From the NCBI GenBank assembly GCA_022768465.1, contig JALELZ010000031.1, positions 1-64,000 of the forward strand: DNA of 64,000 nucleotides, written 5' to 3'. This document shows positions 46,820 through 55,193 of this stretch, piece after piece. The notes under the pieces are model-generated. The model worked only from the letters and a program-made list of their open reading frames with translations. It was not told the DNA's origin and ran no database searches. Numbering within the stretch: the stretch's first letter is position 1; each line of letters starts with the position of its first letter. The position numbers were made by a program, and so were the translations under genes. This stretch comes from Lachnospiraceae bacterium (GTDB taxonomy: Bacteria; Bacillota; Clostridia; Lachnospirales; Lachnospiraceae).

Positions 46820-47245
46820 TTATTCCTCTACTGTAACGCCCATGCTTCTGCATGTTCCGGCGATCATTGACATAGCTGCCTCAACGCTAGCTGCATTAAG
46901 ATCAGCCATCTTTGTCTCAGCGATCTTCTGAAGATCTGCCTTTGAGATAGTAGCAACCTTTGTCTTATTAGGTACGCCTGATCCGCTCTTGATCTTGCAT
47001 GCCTTCTTAATAAGAACCGGTGCAGGAGGAGTCTTTGTGATGAAGCTGAAGCTTCTGTCTGCATAAACAGTGATAACTACAGGAATGATAAGATCTCCCT
47101 GATCAGCTGTCTTTGCATTGAACTGCTTTGTGAATTCTACGATATTTACACCATGCTGTCCGAGAGCAGGACCTACTGGTGGTGCCGGTGTTGCCTTTCC
47201 GGCAGGTATCTGTAACTTGATGTAGCCTGTAACTTTCTTTGCCAT
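46820..47245 (-). CDS. rplK: Ribosomal protein L11
   Basis: Binds the GTPase-associated centre of 23S rRNA. It has 141 residues with the standard N-terminus ([30 protein letters not shown]) and the C-terminal rRNA-binding domain ([25 protein letters not shown]). It lies between nusG and rplA in the usual order. Confidence 0.97.
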   Translation of the reverse strand: MAKKVTGYIKLQIPAGKATPAPPVGPALGQHGVNIVEFTKQFNAKTADQGDLIIPVVITVYADRSFSFITKTPPAPVLIKKACKIKSGSGVPNKTKVATISKADLQKIAETKMADLNAASVEAAMSMIAGTCRSMGVTVEE

Positions 47246-47322
47246 AATAGCCTCCTTGTGGTAATAGCGGGGGTTTTAACACCCTCCCACCTGTATGTTA
47301 AAAGTCTTGTGATATTTAAATA

Positions 47323-47850
47323 TCAAAGCTTCTTAACTTCTACGAATGATAATTCAACAGGTGTCTCTCGTCCGAACATCTCTACGTTGATAGTTACGAG
47401 ACGCTTGGACTCATTAATTGCTTTGATCACTCCGACAGTATCCTTCCATGCTCCGGAAACGACAACGACCGTTTCGCCTTCCTTGAAGTCGCATACGATC
47501 TCCTGCTCACGGCTTCCGAGCATAGCGATCTCCTCATCAGAGAGCGGTACCGGCTTAGATCCCGGTCCCACAAATCCGGTTACGCCTCTGGTATTTCTTA
47601 CGACATACCATGTCTCGTCATTCATGATCATGTGAACGAGAACGTAGCCCGGGAAGATCTTTCTGTCTATCTTCTTCTCAACACCATTCTTTAATTCAAC
47701 TGTTGACTGAACCGGAACAGCCACCTCAAGGATCTGATCCTGAAGATTGCGGTTCTCGATGGTCTTTTCAATATCGACTTTTACTTTATTCTCATAGCCT
47801 GAATATGTATGTGCTACATACCATTTAGCTTCAGAATTGGTATCTGCCAT
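47323..47850 (-). CDS. nusG: Transcription elongation/termination factor NusG
   Basis: Binds RNA polymerase and links it to Rho or the ribosome. The 175 residues have the NGN domain (AKWYVAHTYSGYENKVKVDIEKTI, later FPGYVLVHMIMNDETWYVVRNT) and a C-terminal KOW domain (GETVVVVSGAWKDTVGVIKAI near residue 125). It follows secE by 12 bases in the classic rpmG-secE-nusG-rplK-rplA arrangement. Confidence 0.96.
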   Translation of the reverse strand: MADTNSEAKWYVAHTYSGYENKVKVDIEKTIENRNLQDQILEVAVPVQSTVELKNGVEKKIDRKIFPGYVLVHMIMNDETWYVVRNTRGVTGFVGPGSKPVPLSDEEIAMLGSREQEIVCDFKEGETVVVVSGAWKDTVGVIKAINESKRLVTINVEMFGRETPVELSFVEVKKL

Positions 47851-47862
47851 TATTTTTCTCCT

Positions 47863-48084
47863 TTAAAGAATGAATCCCAAAAGTGCCTTTAAGGCTGTGT
47901 CGAGTACGAAGATCAGCAGACCGATAAGAACACTGACGACGATTGTAGCTATAGTCTCTTTTTTCAGATCTTCCTGATTAGGGAAAATGATCTTGGAAAA
48001 CTCTGACTTAACGCCTTCGACAAAACCTTTGATCTTGCCGCCGAGTGAAAGAGTCTCCCCGGAGTTCTTAGCTTCACCAGCCAT
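47863..48084 (-). CDS. secE: Preprotein translocase subunit SecE
   Basis: Small essential partner of SecY. It has 73 residues: a polar N-terminus, the conserved KIIFPNQEDLKKET amphipathic segment near residue 32, and one membrane helix (VVSVLIGLLIFVLDTALKALL). The ATG overlaps the rpmG stop by one base (TAATG). Confidence 0.93.
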   Translation of the reverse strand: MAGEAKNSGETLSLGGKIKGFVEGVKSEFSKIIFPNQEDLKKETIATIVVSVLIGLLIFVLDTALKALLGFIL

Positions 48085-48242
48085 TACTTTGTCTCCTTAT
48101 GCGGTGTGTGCTTCTTGCAGAATCTGCAATATTTGTTAACTTCCATTCTGTCAGGATGGTTCTTCTTTTCCTTTGTAAGGAAATAGTTACGCTGTTTGCA
48201 CTCGGTACAAGCCAGAGTGATTTTGGTACGCTTTGTAGCCAC
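48084..48242 (-). CDS. rpmG: Ribosomal protein L33, zinc-binding form
   Basis: A 52-residue large-subunit protein starting at a GTG (48242) behind GGGAGG and ending at 48084. It reads [15 protein letters not shown] early and [16 protein letters not shown] late. The two CxxC pairs mark the zinc-containing (C+) type. It is the first gene of the secE-nusG-rplK-rplA unit, with a one-base overlap to secE. Confidence 0.95.
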   Translation of the reverse strand: MATKRTKITLACTECKQRNYFLTKEKKNHPDRMEVNKYCRFCKKHTPHKETK

Positions 48243-48312
48243 GGTTATTCACCTCCCAAAAATTAAATAGTCGTGACGCTCTTAACGTCTTTCCTGCTGA
48301 AATTTCATGCAA

Positions 48313-48335
48313 GAAAAAAGGGGGTCTCCCCTTTT
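48313..48335 (-). terminator. Terminator after folC
   Basis: On the minus strand AAAAGGGG, a short loop and CCCCCTTTTTTC. It closes the folate operon, yet lies at the predicted transcription start of rpmG. Confidence 0.8.
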
Positions 48336-48344
48336 AACTAATTA

Positions 48345-48373
48345 AGATTAACACACGGCAGTCTGAACGTCAA
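48345..48373 (-). promoter_or_regulatory. Candidate promoter of the rpmG-secE-nusG-rplK-rplA unit
   Basis: On the minus strand TTGACG (48373-48368) is 17 bases from TAATCT (48350-48345). The predicted start falls immediately before the GC-rich terminator hairpin. Confidence 0.55.
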
Positions 48374-48395
48374 GCATTTATTTTAAATAATCCTT

Positions 48396-49799
48396 TTATT
48401 TATGCCGGAATTCTTTTCTGAATTCTTTTCTTATTTCTCCTGAGCTGTACAATGATCCGAATGCCACTACAGGTATCTTATATGATACAGCTTTATCAAT
48501 TGCATCCCTGATGCTGTCCGCGACGCACACCGCTGCATTTGTTTTTTTCTTCACCTCTGAGGCAAGCTCTTTTGCCTCGAGCGCTCTCGGATTATTCGGA
48601 GTAATGCATACATAATTTTCCCCGTAAGGCTTTAAAAGCTCTATGATCCTGTCATAGTTCTTATCCGCAAGTATTCCTATAAGAAATGTTACTGAACGCT
48701 TGTCATTTTCTTTAGCACGGCTCTTTTTACATATATATGTATCAATGTTTTCTGCCAATGCTTCTGCACACTGCGGATTATGTCCTCCGTCAAGGATAAA
48801 CAGCGGTTCCTTTGAAAGCACCTCAAAGCGTGCCGGCCAGCGTACATTTTTAAGTCCTGCGCGTATTGCATCATCGCTTATTGCACAACCGCGCTTTTTT
48901 AACACTTCCACTGTCATCAATACCACTGCGGCATTCTTAAGCTGATGTCTGCCAAGCAGTGAGAGTTCAAGCATTAGAGGCTCTTTTTCATTTTCAGACA
49001 CAGCCGCAGCAGCGCCTGCAGCATTATTACCGTCTCTGTTGATTTCCGTCTTCGCATCACTCATACGGTAATTGCCGGTAAGCTCTCTGTGGTATATAAA
49101 TGTCTGGCCATCCAGGCTTTGTGATAGTGCTTCAGTAAGACCCTTCGTCTCATACAGCTTATCACCGGCTCTTTCACAGGCCTTTTTAATTACATCTATA
49201 ACCGAAGATACATTATCATACACGATTACATCGCTTCCGGGTTTAATGATGCCGGCCTTGGTCTCTGCTATCTTTTCTATAGTATCACCGAGATACTCCG
49301 TGTGATCCAGTCCGATATTGGTAATGACGGCAGCTTCCGGCGGATCTATAACATTTGTAGAATCCATAGCCCCGCCCATGCCAACTTCAAGAACTACGAT
49401 ATCGCAGCTCTTTTCAAGATAATACAGCATTCCTATCGCCGTTATAAGCTCAAACTGGCTCGGATGATCATCCATTGCATCAGCTTCCTTCATGACCTTT
49501 TCGGTTATGGCGGCAAGCTCCTCTTTAGATATCATTTCTCCGTTTATCTCGATACGTTCTCTGAAATCCTCAATATAAGGAGACGGATATAATCCCACAC
49601 GATAGCCTGCCTCGGAAAGTATAGCTCCAAGCATTGCACAGGTGCTGCCCTTGCCGTTCGTTCCGGCAACGTGGACAAATTTCAGCTTCTTCTGCGGATC
49701 TCCGAGTCTTTTCAAAAGTTCATTTGTTCTGTCCAGCCCGAGTCTTGAGGTACTCCATGTGTAATCATTTATATATGCTAATGCCTGTTCGTAATTCAT
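48396..49799 (-). CDS. folC: Folylpolyglutamate / dihydrofolate synthase
   Basis: Adds glutamate to folates, trapping them in the cell, and may also make dihydrofolate from dihydropteroate. The 467 residues (family about 430) contain the P-loop HVAGTNGKGSTCAMLG near residue 43, the YPSPYIEDFRERI loop, EVGMGGAMDSTNVI near residue 143 and ILDGGHNPQCAEAL near residue 335. A short Asn/Ala-rich insertion near residue 250 explains the extra length. It is the last gene of fhs-fchA-folD-folT-folC. Confidence 0.94.
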   Translation of the reverse strand: MNYEQALAYINDYTWSTSRLGLDRTNELLKRLGDPQKKLKFVHVAGTNGKGSTCAMLGAILSEAGYRVGLYPSPYIEDFRERIEINGEMISKEELAAITEKVMKEADAMDDHPSQFELITAIGMLYYLEKSCDIVVLEVGMGGAMDSTNVIDPPEAAVITNIGLDHTEYLGDTIEKIAETKAGIIKPGSDVIVYDNVSSVIDVIKKACERAGDKLYETKGLTEALSQSLDGQTFIYHRELTGNYRMSDAKTEINRDGNNAAGAAAAVSENEKEPLMLELSLLGRHQLKNAAVVLMTVEVLKKRGCAISDDAIRAGLKNVRWPARFEVLSKEPLFILDGGHNPQCAEALAENIDTYICKKSRAKENDKRSVTFLIGILADKNYDRIIELLKPYGENYVCITPNNPRALEAKELASEVKKKTNAAVCVADSIRDAIDKAVSYKIPVVAFGSLYSSGEIRKEFRKEFRHK

Positions 49800-49882
49800 T
49801 TATCTTCCTTTTGTTAATCTATTTACTTAATGAATAAGCGGTACACCACATCAATGCAGTATACCGCTCATGCTTTTCATTT

Positions 49883-50431
49883 TCAAATATCTCTTGCTGT
49901 TCCGTTATGAGTTAATTTGGAAAGCTTTTTAAGTACTCCGGGAAGCACTGCCCCAAAGGCTATGCCCTTGCCGATTGCAACAACAAATCTCAATCCGAGT
50001 GTTCCGAATATAAATACCGGAGAATAATATCCGTACACAAGACTGTCTATAGTAAGAGAGGCTGTATTAACTACAAATATCAGCAGCTCCATGCAGATTA
50101 TTATGAACATAAGCTGTTTGTTGGTATTGCTGAAATTGTATTTCCTTGCATAAAGTCCTGCAGCAAAGCCTGCCATTACATAAGGCATTATCCAAAGCAG
50201 TGTTGTAACAGTAATTCCGTAACGAAGTATCTGATATATAAATGTTCCCACGCCTCCTACAAGCGCTCCGCTCACCGGTCCGTACATAAGTGCTGCCATG
50301 AGCACCGGTACACTTTCAAAGGTAAGCTTGAAATTGCCCATTTCCAATGAAACATAGCCAAGTACAGCACAAAGTGCCGCAAGCATAGCATTAATTGTCA
50401 GCTGTGTGGTACTGTTGTTTTCTCTCTTCAT
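49883..50431 (-). CDS. folT: ECF transporter S component, folate (FolT) type
   Basis: Membrane substrate-binding subunit of an ECF importer. The 182-residue protein has five to six helices, opens with a Ser/Thr/Gln-rich tail, then TINAMLAALCAVLGYVSLE, and has FESVPVLMAALMYGPVSGALVGGVG near residue 40, the S-component hallmark. The start at 50431 is favoured by AAAGGA upstream. Its place between folD and folC makes folate the likely substrate; pattern alone could not exclude another vitamin. The ECF motor genes are elsewhere. Confidence 0.82.
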   Translation of the reverse strand: MKRENNSTTQLTINAMLAALCAVLGYVSLEMGNFKLTFESVPVLMAALMYGPVSGALVGGVGTFIYQILRYGITVTTLLWIMPYVMAGFAAGLYARKYNFSNTNKQLMFIIICMELLIFVVNTASLTIDSLVYGYYSPVFIFGTLGLRFVVAIGKGIAFGAVLPGVLKKLSKLTHNGTARDI

Positions 50432-50508
50432 TTCATCATCCTTTATCATTTATTACTTTGCAAAGACTTTGTCTGCGCTGAAAATGCAGACACAGCCGGT
50501 ATGCGCTA

Positions 50509-51405
50509 TTAAACCACGGTGCGCTCCGCCGCTTCTATCACATGCTTCATCAATATAGTGGAGGTCATAGAACCTACGCCGCCCGGTACCGGTGTGTACT
50601 TCGCTGCAAATGCTTCCTTTGCGCTTCCTTTAACGTCTCCGCACATTTTCCCATCCGCACCGACATTTATTCCGACATCTATAATCGTCTGTCCTGCGCT
50701 TAGATACTCTTCGCTGATCATCTCCGCTCTGCCCATGGCAGCAACTATAATATCTGCTTTTTTGCAGATTTCCTCAAGATCCTTCGTCTTAGAATGACAC
50801 ACTGTTACTGTAGCATTTTCTTCTAATAAAAGCATTGCCGCTGGCTTTCCTATAACCTGGCTCCTGCCTAATACAACGGCATTTTTACCGAAAATTTCGA
50901 TATTATAATATTTAAGCAGCTCAATGACCGCTTCTGCCGTACACGGTGCAAAACCGCATTCTCTGTTTCCTGTATAAACAGCCGCCTGTGATGATAAAGT
51001 CATGCAGTCGACATCTTTTTTAGGATCCAGCATCTCTGCAGCCCTTTTTTCAGTCTCTTTATTTTTGAGCGGTCTGAACATAAGACAGCCATGAATGCTG
51101 TCGTCTGCATTGATTTTTTCTATTTCCGCCAATATATCCTGCTCGGAAGCATTTTCAGGAAGAACTATACTTTTTATCTCCACAAGAGCTTTTTCAGCCC
51201 TCTTTAATGCGCCTCTTTCATAGGCCATATCTGAAGGGTCGCTTCCTACTCTCAATATGGCAAGTGCAGGCACTACAGATTGAGCTCTGAGCTTCTCCGA
51301 ACGGGCTTTAAGCTCTTCTGTAAGCCTTTCAGCCGCAGGAGCGCCTTTCATTATGACAGGAGTCATTGCCTTGGTTTGATTTTTATCTGTATTATTCATG
51401 CACAT
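50509..51405 (-). CDS. folD: Methylene-THF dehydrogenase / methenyl-THF cyclohydrolase
   Basis: Interconverts methylene- and formyl-tetrahydrofolate with NAD(P). The start at 51405 is chosen because AAGGGTG lies 6 bases upstream, right after the fchA stop. The 298 residues contain the catalytic Tyr/Lys region (MAYERGALKRAEK), CLMFRPLK, DVDCMTL near residue 137, the nucleotide motif VVLGRSQVIGKPAA near residue 176 and the final TPVPGGVGSMTSTILMKH. It is in operon with fhs and fchA. Confidence 0.95.
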   Translation of the reverse strand: MCMNNTDKNQTKAMTPVIMKGAPAAERLTEELKARSEKLRAQSVVPALAILRVGSDPSDMAYERGALKRAEKALVEIKSIVLPENASEQDILAEIEKINADDSIHGCLMFRPLKNKETEKRAAEMLDPKKDVDCMTLSSQAAVYTGNRECGFAPCTAEAVIELLKYYNIEIFGKNAVVLGRSQVIGKPAAMLLLEENATVTVCHSKTKDLEEICKKADIIVAAMGRAEMISEEYLSAGQTIIDVGINVGADGKMCGDVKGSAKEAFAAKYTPVPGGVGSMTSTILMKHVIEAAERTVV

Positions 51406-51415
51406 GATATCACCC

Positions 51416-52036
51416 TTAAGGAAGCTTTTCCCATACATCGGCATAGACAAGATCTGCCATCTCGGCATATTTATCCATCATCACCGCAGTCTTCATATCA
51501 AGCTCATCGGCATATTCCTTATCCTTCATAAGCCCGGTATTTGCTATAACATTGATTGCACCTCCGAATAATGCTGCTCTGCAAAGCATGGCGCCGGTTG
51601 CTGCATCTGATATAGCAATAATGCTTCCCTTTTCACCGAATTCCTTTATAAGCTCTATCGCTCTTCCGGAAAGCTCCATAATGCGAAGCGGAACCTCGGC
51701 TGCCTTTCTTAAAGCATCCTCCATAAGAGCATCTCTGCCCTCGGCATCCTTCGGCATGGCATAGACCTTTGATAAAGGTTCAAAGGCCTCTGCATCAAGA
51801 TCTATGCATGCAACAAATTCCTTCCTGAGCTCCTCAGCCTCCGACATAAGTCTTATTATGTCTTCCTCAACATCGGCATATTTCTTTTTGCCGACCGTCA
51901 GTTGGCCTACCATATTGCCGAGTGCAATGCCAATGGCTCCGGCAAGCGCAGAGGCACCTCCGCCTCCCGGCACCGGCGCTTTAGAGGCCGTCTGTGATGT
52001 AAATTCAGCGCAGCTAAGTTCAGCAAGTTTCGTCAT
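51416..52036 (-). CDS. fchA: Methenyltetrahydrofolate cyclohydrolase (FchA, cyclodeaminase family)
   Basis: All-helical folate enzyme of the formiminotransferase-cyclodeaminase C-terminal family, 206 residues. It shows APVPGGGGASALAGAIGIALGNMV near residue 17 (folate-binding Gly-rich loop) and KKKYADVEEDI near residue 50. In acetogens and other Clostridia FchA works next to Fhs and FolD, as here. A GGAG site lies 6 bases before the ATG. It makes the cyclohydrolase activity redundant with that of FolD. Confidence 0.92.
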   Translation of the reverse strand: MTKLAELSCAEFTSQTASKAPVPGGGGASALAGAIGIALGNMVGQLTVGKKKYADVEEDIIRLMSEAEELRKEFVACIDLDAEAFEPLSKVYAMPKDAEGRDALMEDALRKAAEVPLRIMELSGRAIELIKEFGEKGSIIAISDAATGAMLCRAALFGGAINVIANTGLMKDKEYADELDMKTAVMMDKYAEMADLVYADVWEKLP

Positions 52037-52074
52037 ATTTCTCCAATCGGGTTTATAAGCGTTTATTGGTCAGA

Positions 52075-52116
52075 CAGACAAGCTGCGATGCTTAATGCAT
52101 TCGTTCAGCTTGTCTG
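52075..52116. repeat. Perfect 11-base inverted repeat between fhs and fchA
   Basis: CAGACAAGCTG (52075-52085) and CAGCTTGTCTG (52106-52116) enclose an inner ATGC/GCAT pair. No T run follows on the minus strand, so it is more likely a processing or stability hairpin than a full terminator. Confidence 0.6.
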
Positions 52117-52137
52117 CCCGACGGAATTATTCGATTA

Positions 52138-53814
52138 TCAGAAGAGTCCGGATATCTTTCCGTTCTCGTCTACATCTATTCTTTCTGCTGCCGGTGATTT
52201 CGGAAGTCCCGGCATTGTCATTATATCGCCTGTTAACGCTACGATAAAGCCTGCGCCTGCAGAAATTTTCAAATTTCTTACAGTAACGGTGAATCCTTCA
52301 GGTGCTCCTAAGAGTGCAGCGTCATCTGAGAATGAATACTGTGTCTTGGCAACGCATACAGGCATATTGTCAAAGCCAAGCTCTGTAAGCTGCTTTGCCT
52401 GCTTCTTTGCGTTAGGTGTAAGAACCACTCCGTCGGCTCTGTACACTCTCTTGCATATAGCCTCAAGCTTATCCTCTATGCTTCCTGTGAGCTCATAGGA
52501 CTGTCTGAAGTCATTAGGCTCCTCGCAAAGCTTTACAACTTCCTCAGCAAGCTTGATTCCGCCTTCTCCGCCCTTTGCCCATACTTCTGAAAGAGCAACA
52601 TTAACGCCAAGTGCTCTGCACTCGTCCTCAACAAGCTTAAGCTCTGCCTCTGTATCTGTTGGGAAAGCATTTACAGCAACAACACAAGGAAGCTTGTAAA
52701 CATTCTTTATATTATCTACATGGCGAAGAAGGTTAGGAAGTCCTGCCTTTAATGCCTCGAGATTCTCATTGTTAAGATCAGCCTTTGCCACTCCGCCGTG
52801 ATGCTTTAATGCACGAACTGTAGCTACGATAACTACTGCTGAAGGTGTAAGTCCTGCCATACGACACTTGATATCAAGGAACTTCTCGGCTCCGAGATCC
52901 GCACCGAAGCCTGCCTCTGTAATTGCATAATCGCCAAGCTTCATTGCCATGCGTGTTGCGGTTACTGAGTTGCAGCCGTGTGCGATATTTGCGAAAGGAC
53001 CACCGTGTACAAGTGCAGGTGTATGTTCTAAGGTCTGTACAAGGTTTGGCTTAAGTGCATCCTTAAGAAGTGCTGCCATAGCGCCTTCAGCCTTAAGATC
53101 ATGTGCTGTAACCGGCTTTCCTTCATATGTATAGCCTACGATGATGCGTCCGAGTCTTGACTTAAGATCAGAGATATCTGATGCAAGGCAAAGAATAGCC
53201 ATAACCTCAGATGCAACTGTAATATCAAAGCCGTCCTCTCTAGGTACTCCGTTAGGCTTTCCGCCAAGTCCGTCGATTATATTTCTGAGCTGTCTGTCAT
53301 TCATATCGACAGCTCTTCTCCAGGTTATCTGCTTTGGATCGATACCGAGAACATTTCCCTGCTGGATATGGTTATCAAGCATAGCAGCAAGAAGGTTGTT
53401 CGCCGCACCGATAGCATGGAAATCTCCTGTGAAATGAAGATTGATGTCCTCCATAGGAACTACCTGAGCATATCCGCCGCCTGCAGCGCCTCCCTTAACA
53501 CCGAATACAGGTCCGAGTGAAGGCTCTCTGAGTGCTACGACTACATTTTTACCAAGCTTCTTCATACCGTCGGCAAGACCTACTGTAGTTGTTGTCTTGC
53601 CTTCTCCTGCAGGAGTAGGGTTGATAGCTGTAACAAGAACAAGCTTTCCATCCTTCTTATCTGCATTGTCGCGAAGCAGTGAATAGTCTATCTTAGCCTT
53701 ATAGTTTCCGTAAAGCTCGAGGTACTTCTCGTCTATTCCGGCCGCCTCTGCTATTTTGGTTATCTTTAATGGTGTGTTCTCCTGTGCGATCTCAATGTCA
53801 GTTTTGTATCCCAT
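52138..53814 (-). CDS. fhs: Formate-tetrahydrofolate ligase
   Basis: Makes 10-formyl-THF from formate, THF and ATP. The start at 53814 follows GGAGGG by 7 bases. The 558 residues carry the ATP loop [18 protein letters not shown] near residue 60, [24 protein letters not shown] near residue 93 and [15 protein letters not shown] near residue 195. It is the first gene of a one-carbon operon with fchA and folD. The rest of the acetyl-CoA pathway is not in this window, so a biosynthetic role is as likely as acetogenesis. Confidence 0.97.
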   Translation of the reverse strand: MGYKTDIEIAQENTPLKITKIAEAAGIDEKYLELYGNYKAKIDYSLLRDNADKKDGKLVLVTAINPTPAGEGKTTTTVGLADGMKKLGKNVVVALREPSLGPVFGVKGGAAGGGYAQVVPMEDINLHFTGDFHAIGAANNLLAAMLDNHIQQGNVLGIDPKQITWRRAVDMNDRQLRNIIDGLGGKPNGVPREDGFDITVASEVMAILCLASDISDLKSRLGRIIVGYTYEGKPVTAHDLKAEGAMAALLKDALKPNLVQTLEHTPALVHGGPFANIAHGCNSVTATRMAMKLGDYAITEAGFGADLGAEKFLDIKCRMAGLTPSAVVIVATVRALKHHGGVAKADLNNENLEALKAGLPNLLRHVDNIKNVYKLPCVVAVNAFPTDTEAELKLVEDECRALGVNVALSEVWAKGGEGGIKLAEEVVKLCEEPNDFRQSYELTGSIEDKLEAICKRVYRADGVVLTPNAKKQAKQLTELGFDNMPVCVAKTQYSFSDDAALLGAPEGFTVTVRNLKISAGAGFIVALTGDIMTMPGLPKSPAAERIDVDENGKISGLF

Positions 53815-53853
53815 TTCTGTACCCTCCATAGTTTAAATATGCCCTGTAATAAA

Positions 53854-53882
53854 ATACTATCATGTACAGTCTTTGAGGTCAA
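53854..53882 (-). promoter_or_regulatory. Promoter of the fhs operon
   Basis: On the minus strand TTGACC (53882-53877) is 17 bases from TAGTAT (53859-53854), about 40 bases before fhs. Between 53883 and 54012 nothing else is recognised. Confidence 0.65.
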
Positions 53883-54012
53883 AACCTTCCGTCATAAAAG
53901 GATAATGCCCAAACCTGTAATGATTTTCACTGCCTCTCGTTTTACATGTCATTCTGCCGTTTTTAGCTTCAGGAGTCTATTTATTCTGAAAAGCAAGGCT
54001 ATAGAGTCATTA

Positions 54013-54053
54013 TAAAACGAAAGGCAGCTTTGTATATCAAATACAAGGCTGCC
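54013..54053 (-). terminator. Terminator of the mreB-recD2-comF unit
   Basis: On the minus strand GGCAGCCTTGTAT pairs with ATACAAAGCTGCC around a TTGAT loop, followed by TTTCGTTTT. It lies about 220 bases beyond comF. Confidence 0.75.
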
Positions 54054-54071
54054 CAGACGGTCGGCTTTATT

Positions 54072-54149
54072 ATATAGGCCATTACCTGATATTAAAATGC
54101 ATATTGGCTCTGCATAAATGCAGCAGCTTATATGCCGTCCGGCCTATAT
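54072..54149. repeat. Nested palindromic structure between comF and fhs
   Basis: Three concentric stems share one centre: ATATAGGCC/GGCCTATAT (54072-54080, 54141-54149), GCATAT/ATATGC (54099-54104, 54130-54135) and CTGCAT/ATGCAG (54110-54115, 54118-54123). It is too elaborate for a simple terminator and has no T run. Strand and role are unknown. Confidence 0.6.
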
Positions 54150-54271
54150 CATCTCGCACTGTGTATACTCACATTTTTCCGTCAGCGAAATGACATAATG
54201 ACTATATCATCTGTATGAATTACATGCAAGTATAAAAACCAATGTTTTTTTATTGTAATATCCTGGGAATA

Positions 54272-55180
54272 TCAGTGCTTTTGTCTTACATCTATCCTCG
54301 GTGTATCCATTCCGGCACAAATACATATTCCGTATACACTGCCTGCTCCGGCTCTTAATAAGGCTTCCGTACAGGCCTCCATAGTTGAGCCTGTGGTGTA
54401 GATATCATCTATAAGCAGTACCCTGAGTCCTTCCTCATTTTCTGAAGCAGCCTTTATCTGCCCGCTTATTTTGCCCGTTTTGTTATCTGCTATAAAGGAA
54501 TTCTGAAGATTTAAGAGTCTTTCCTCTGCTGAAAGCTCCTTCTGTGCTTTGGTGTTTTTTATTCGATAAAGAAGATCTGTTCTTTGAGGTATGCCTGTAA
54601 ATTCTGAAATGCCGTTTCCTATAAGCTCAGCCTGATTATATCCTCTTTTTATAAGCCTTTCCTTGTGTATAGGAACAGGGACTATAACATCAGGCTTAAC
54701 TTCCGTGACCCATTCATAAAGCCTTTCTGCAGCAAGCAGTGACAAGAGCCCGGCATACTCACTTTTTGACTTGTATTTAAGTCCTGCCATAATTTCTCTT
54801 GCTGTTTCGTCATAGTTTAATATTGCGCGGCTTTGTATGAATAATCTTTCCTTTTTCGTACAATCCGTACACAGCTTTTCATCTCGGGCAGTATGATCGT
54901 TATTCTTTTGATTTAAAGGAAATACTTTTGAAAGCTGCTTTCCGCATTTCTTACAATATGGTTTTGAGATATATGAAAGCTCAGATATGCATTCTCTGCA
55001 GACATATGCCGGATACAGCATACGAAGATAGGTTTTTTCATCTTTTTTAAACTGTTGTCGATTCCTTTTTAGATTCCTGACATTTATACGTCGTTCTATA
55101 GGTATAGCATCGCCGCATACAGGGCAGCGCTGCGGAAAAACTATATCCTTAATTGTTTCCGCAGCATCACCCTTTGTCAT
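54272..55180 (-). CDS. comF: ComF family phosphoribosyltransferase-like protein
   Basis: Cytoplasmic protein linked to DNA uptake and single-strand DNA handling. The start at 55180 gives 302 residues and avoids overlap with recD2; an upstream in-frame ATG at 55306 lies within recD2. N-terminal zinc cysteines are CPVCGDAI near residue 18, CRECISELSYISKPYCKKCG near residue 60 and LCTDCTKKE near residue 100. The PRPP loop VLLIDDIYTTGSTMEAC lies near residue 270. It follows recD2 by 13 bases. Length is somewhat above the usual 220-240 because of charged inserts. Confidence 0.88.
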   Translation of the reverse strand: MTKGDAAETIKDIVFPQRCPVCGDAIPIERRINVRNLKRNRQQFKKDEKTYLRMLYPAYVCRECISELSYISKPYCKKCGKQLSKVFPLNQKNNDHTARDEKLCTDCTKKERLFIQSRAILNYDETAREIMAGLKYKSKSEYAGLLSLLAAERLYEWVTEVKPDVIVPVPIHKERLIKRGYNQAELIGNGISEFTGIPQRTDLLYRIKNTKAQKELSAEERLLNLQNSFIADNKTGKISGQIKAASENEEGLRVLLIDDIYTTGSTMEACTEALLRAGAGSVYGICICAGMDTPRIDVRQKH

Positions 55181-55193
55181 TGCAATAAGTGCC

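Noticed and set aside
50432..50508. Possible tetrahydrofolate riboswitch before folT
   Set aside because: Only a simple hairpin (TGTCTGCA with TGCAGACA-like arms) is visible; the conserved folate aptamer segments are absent.
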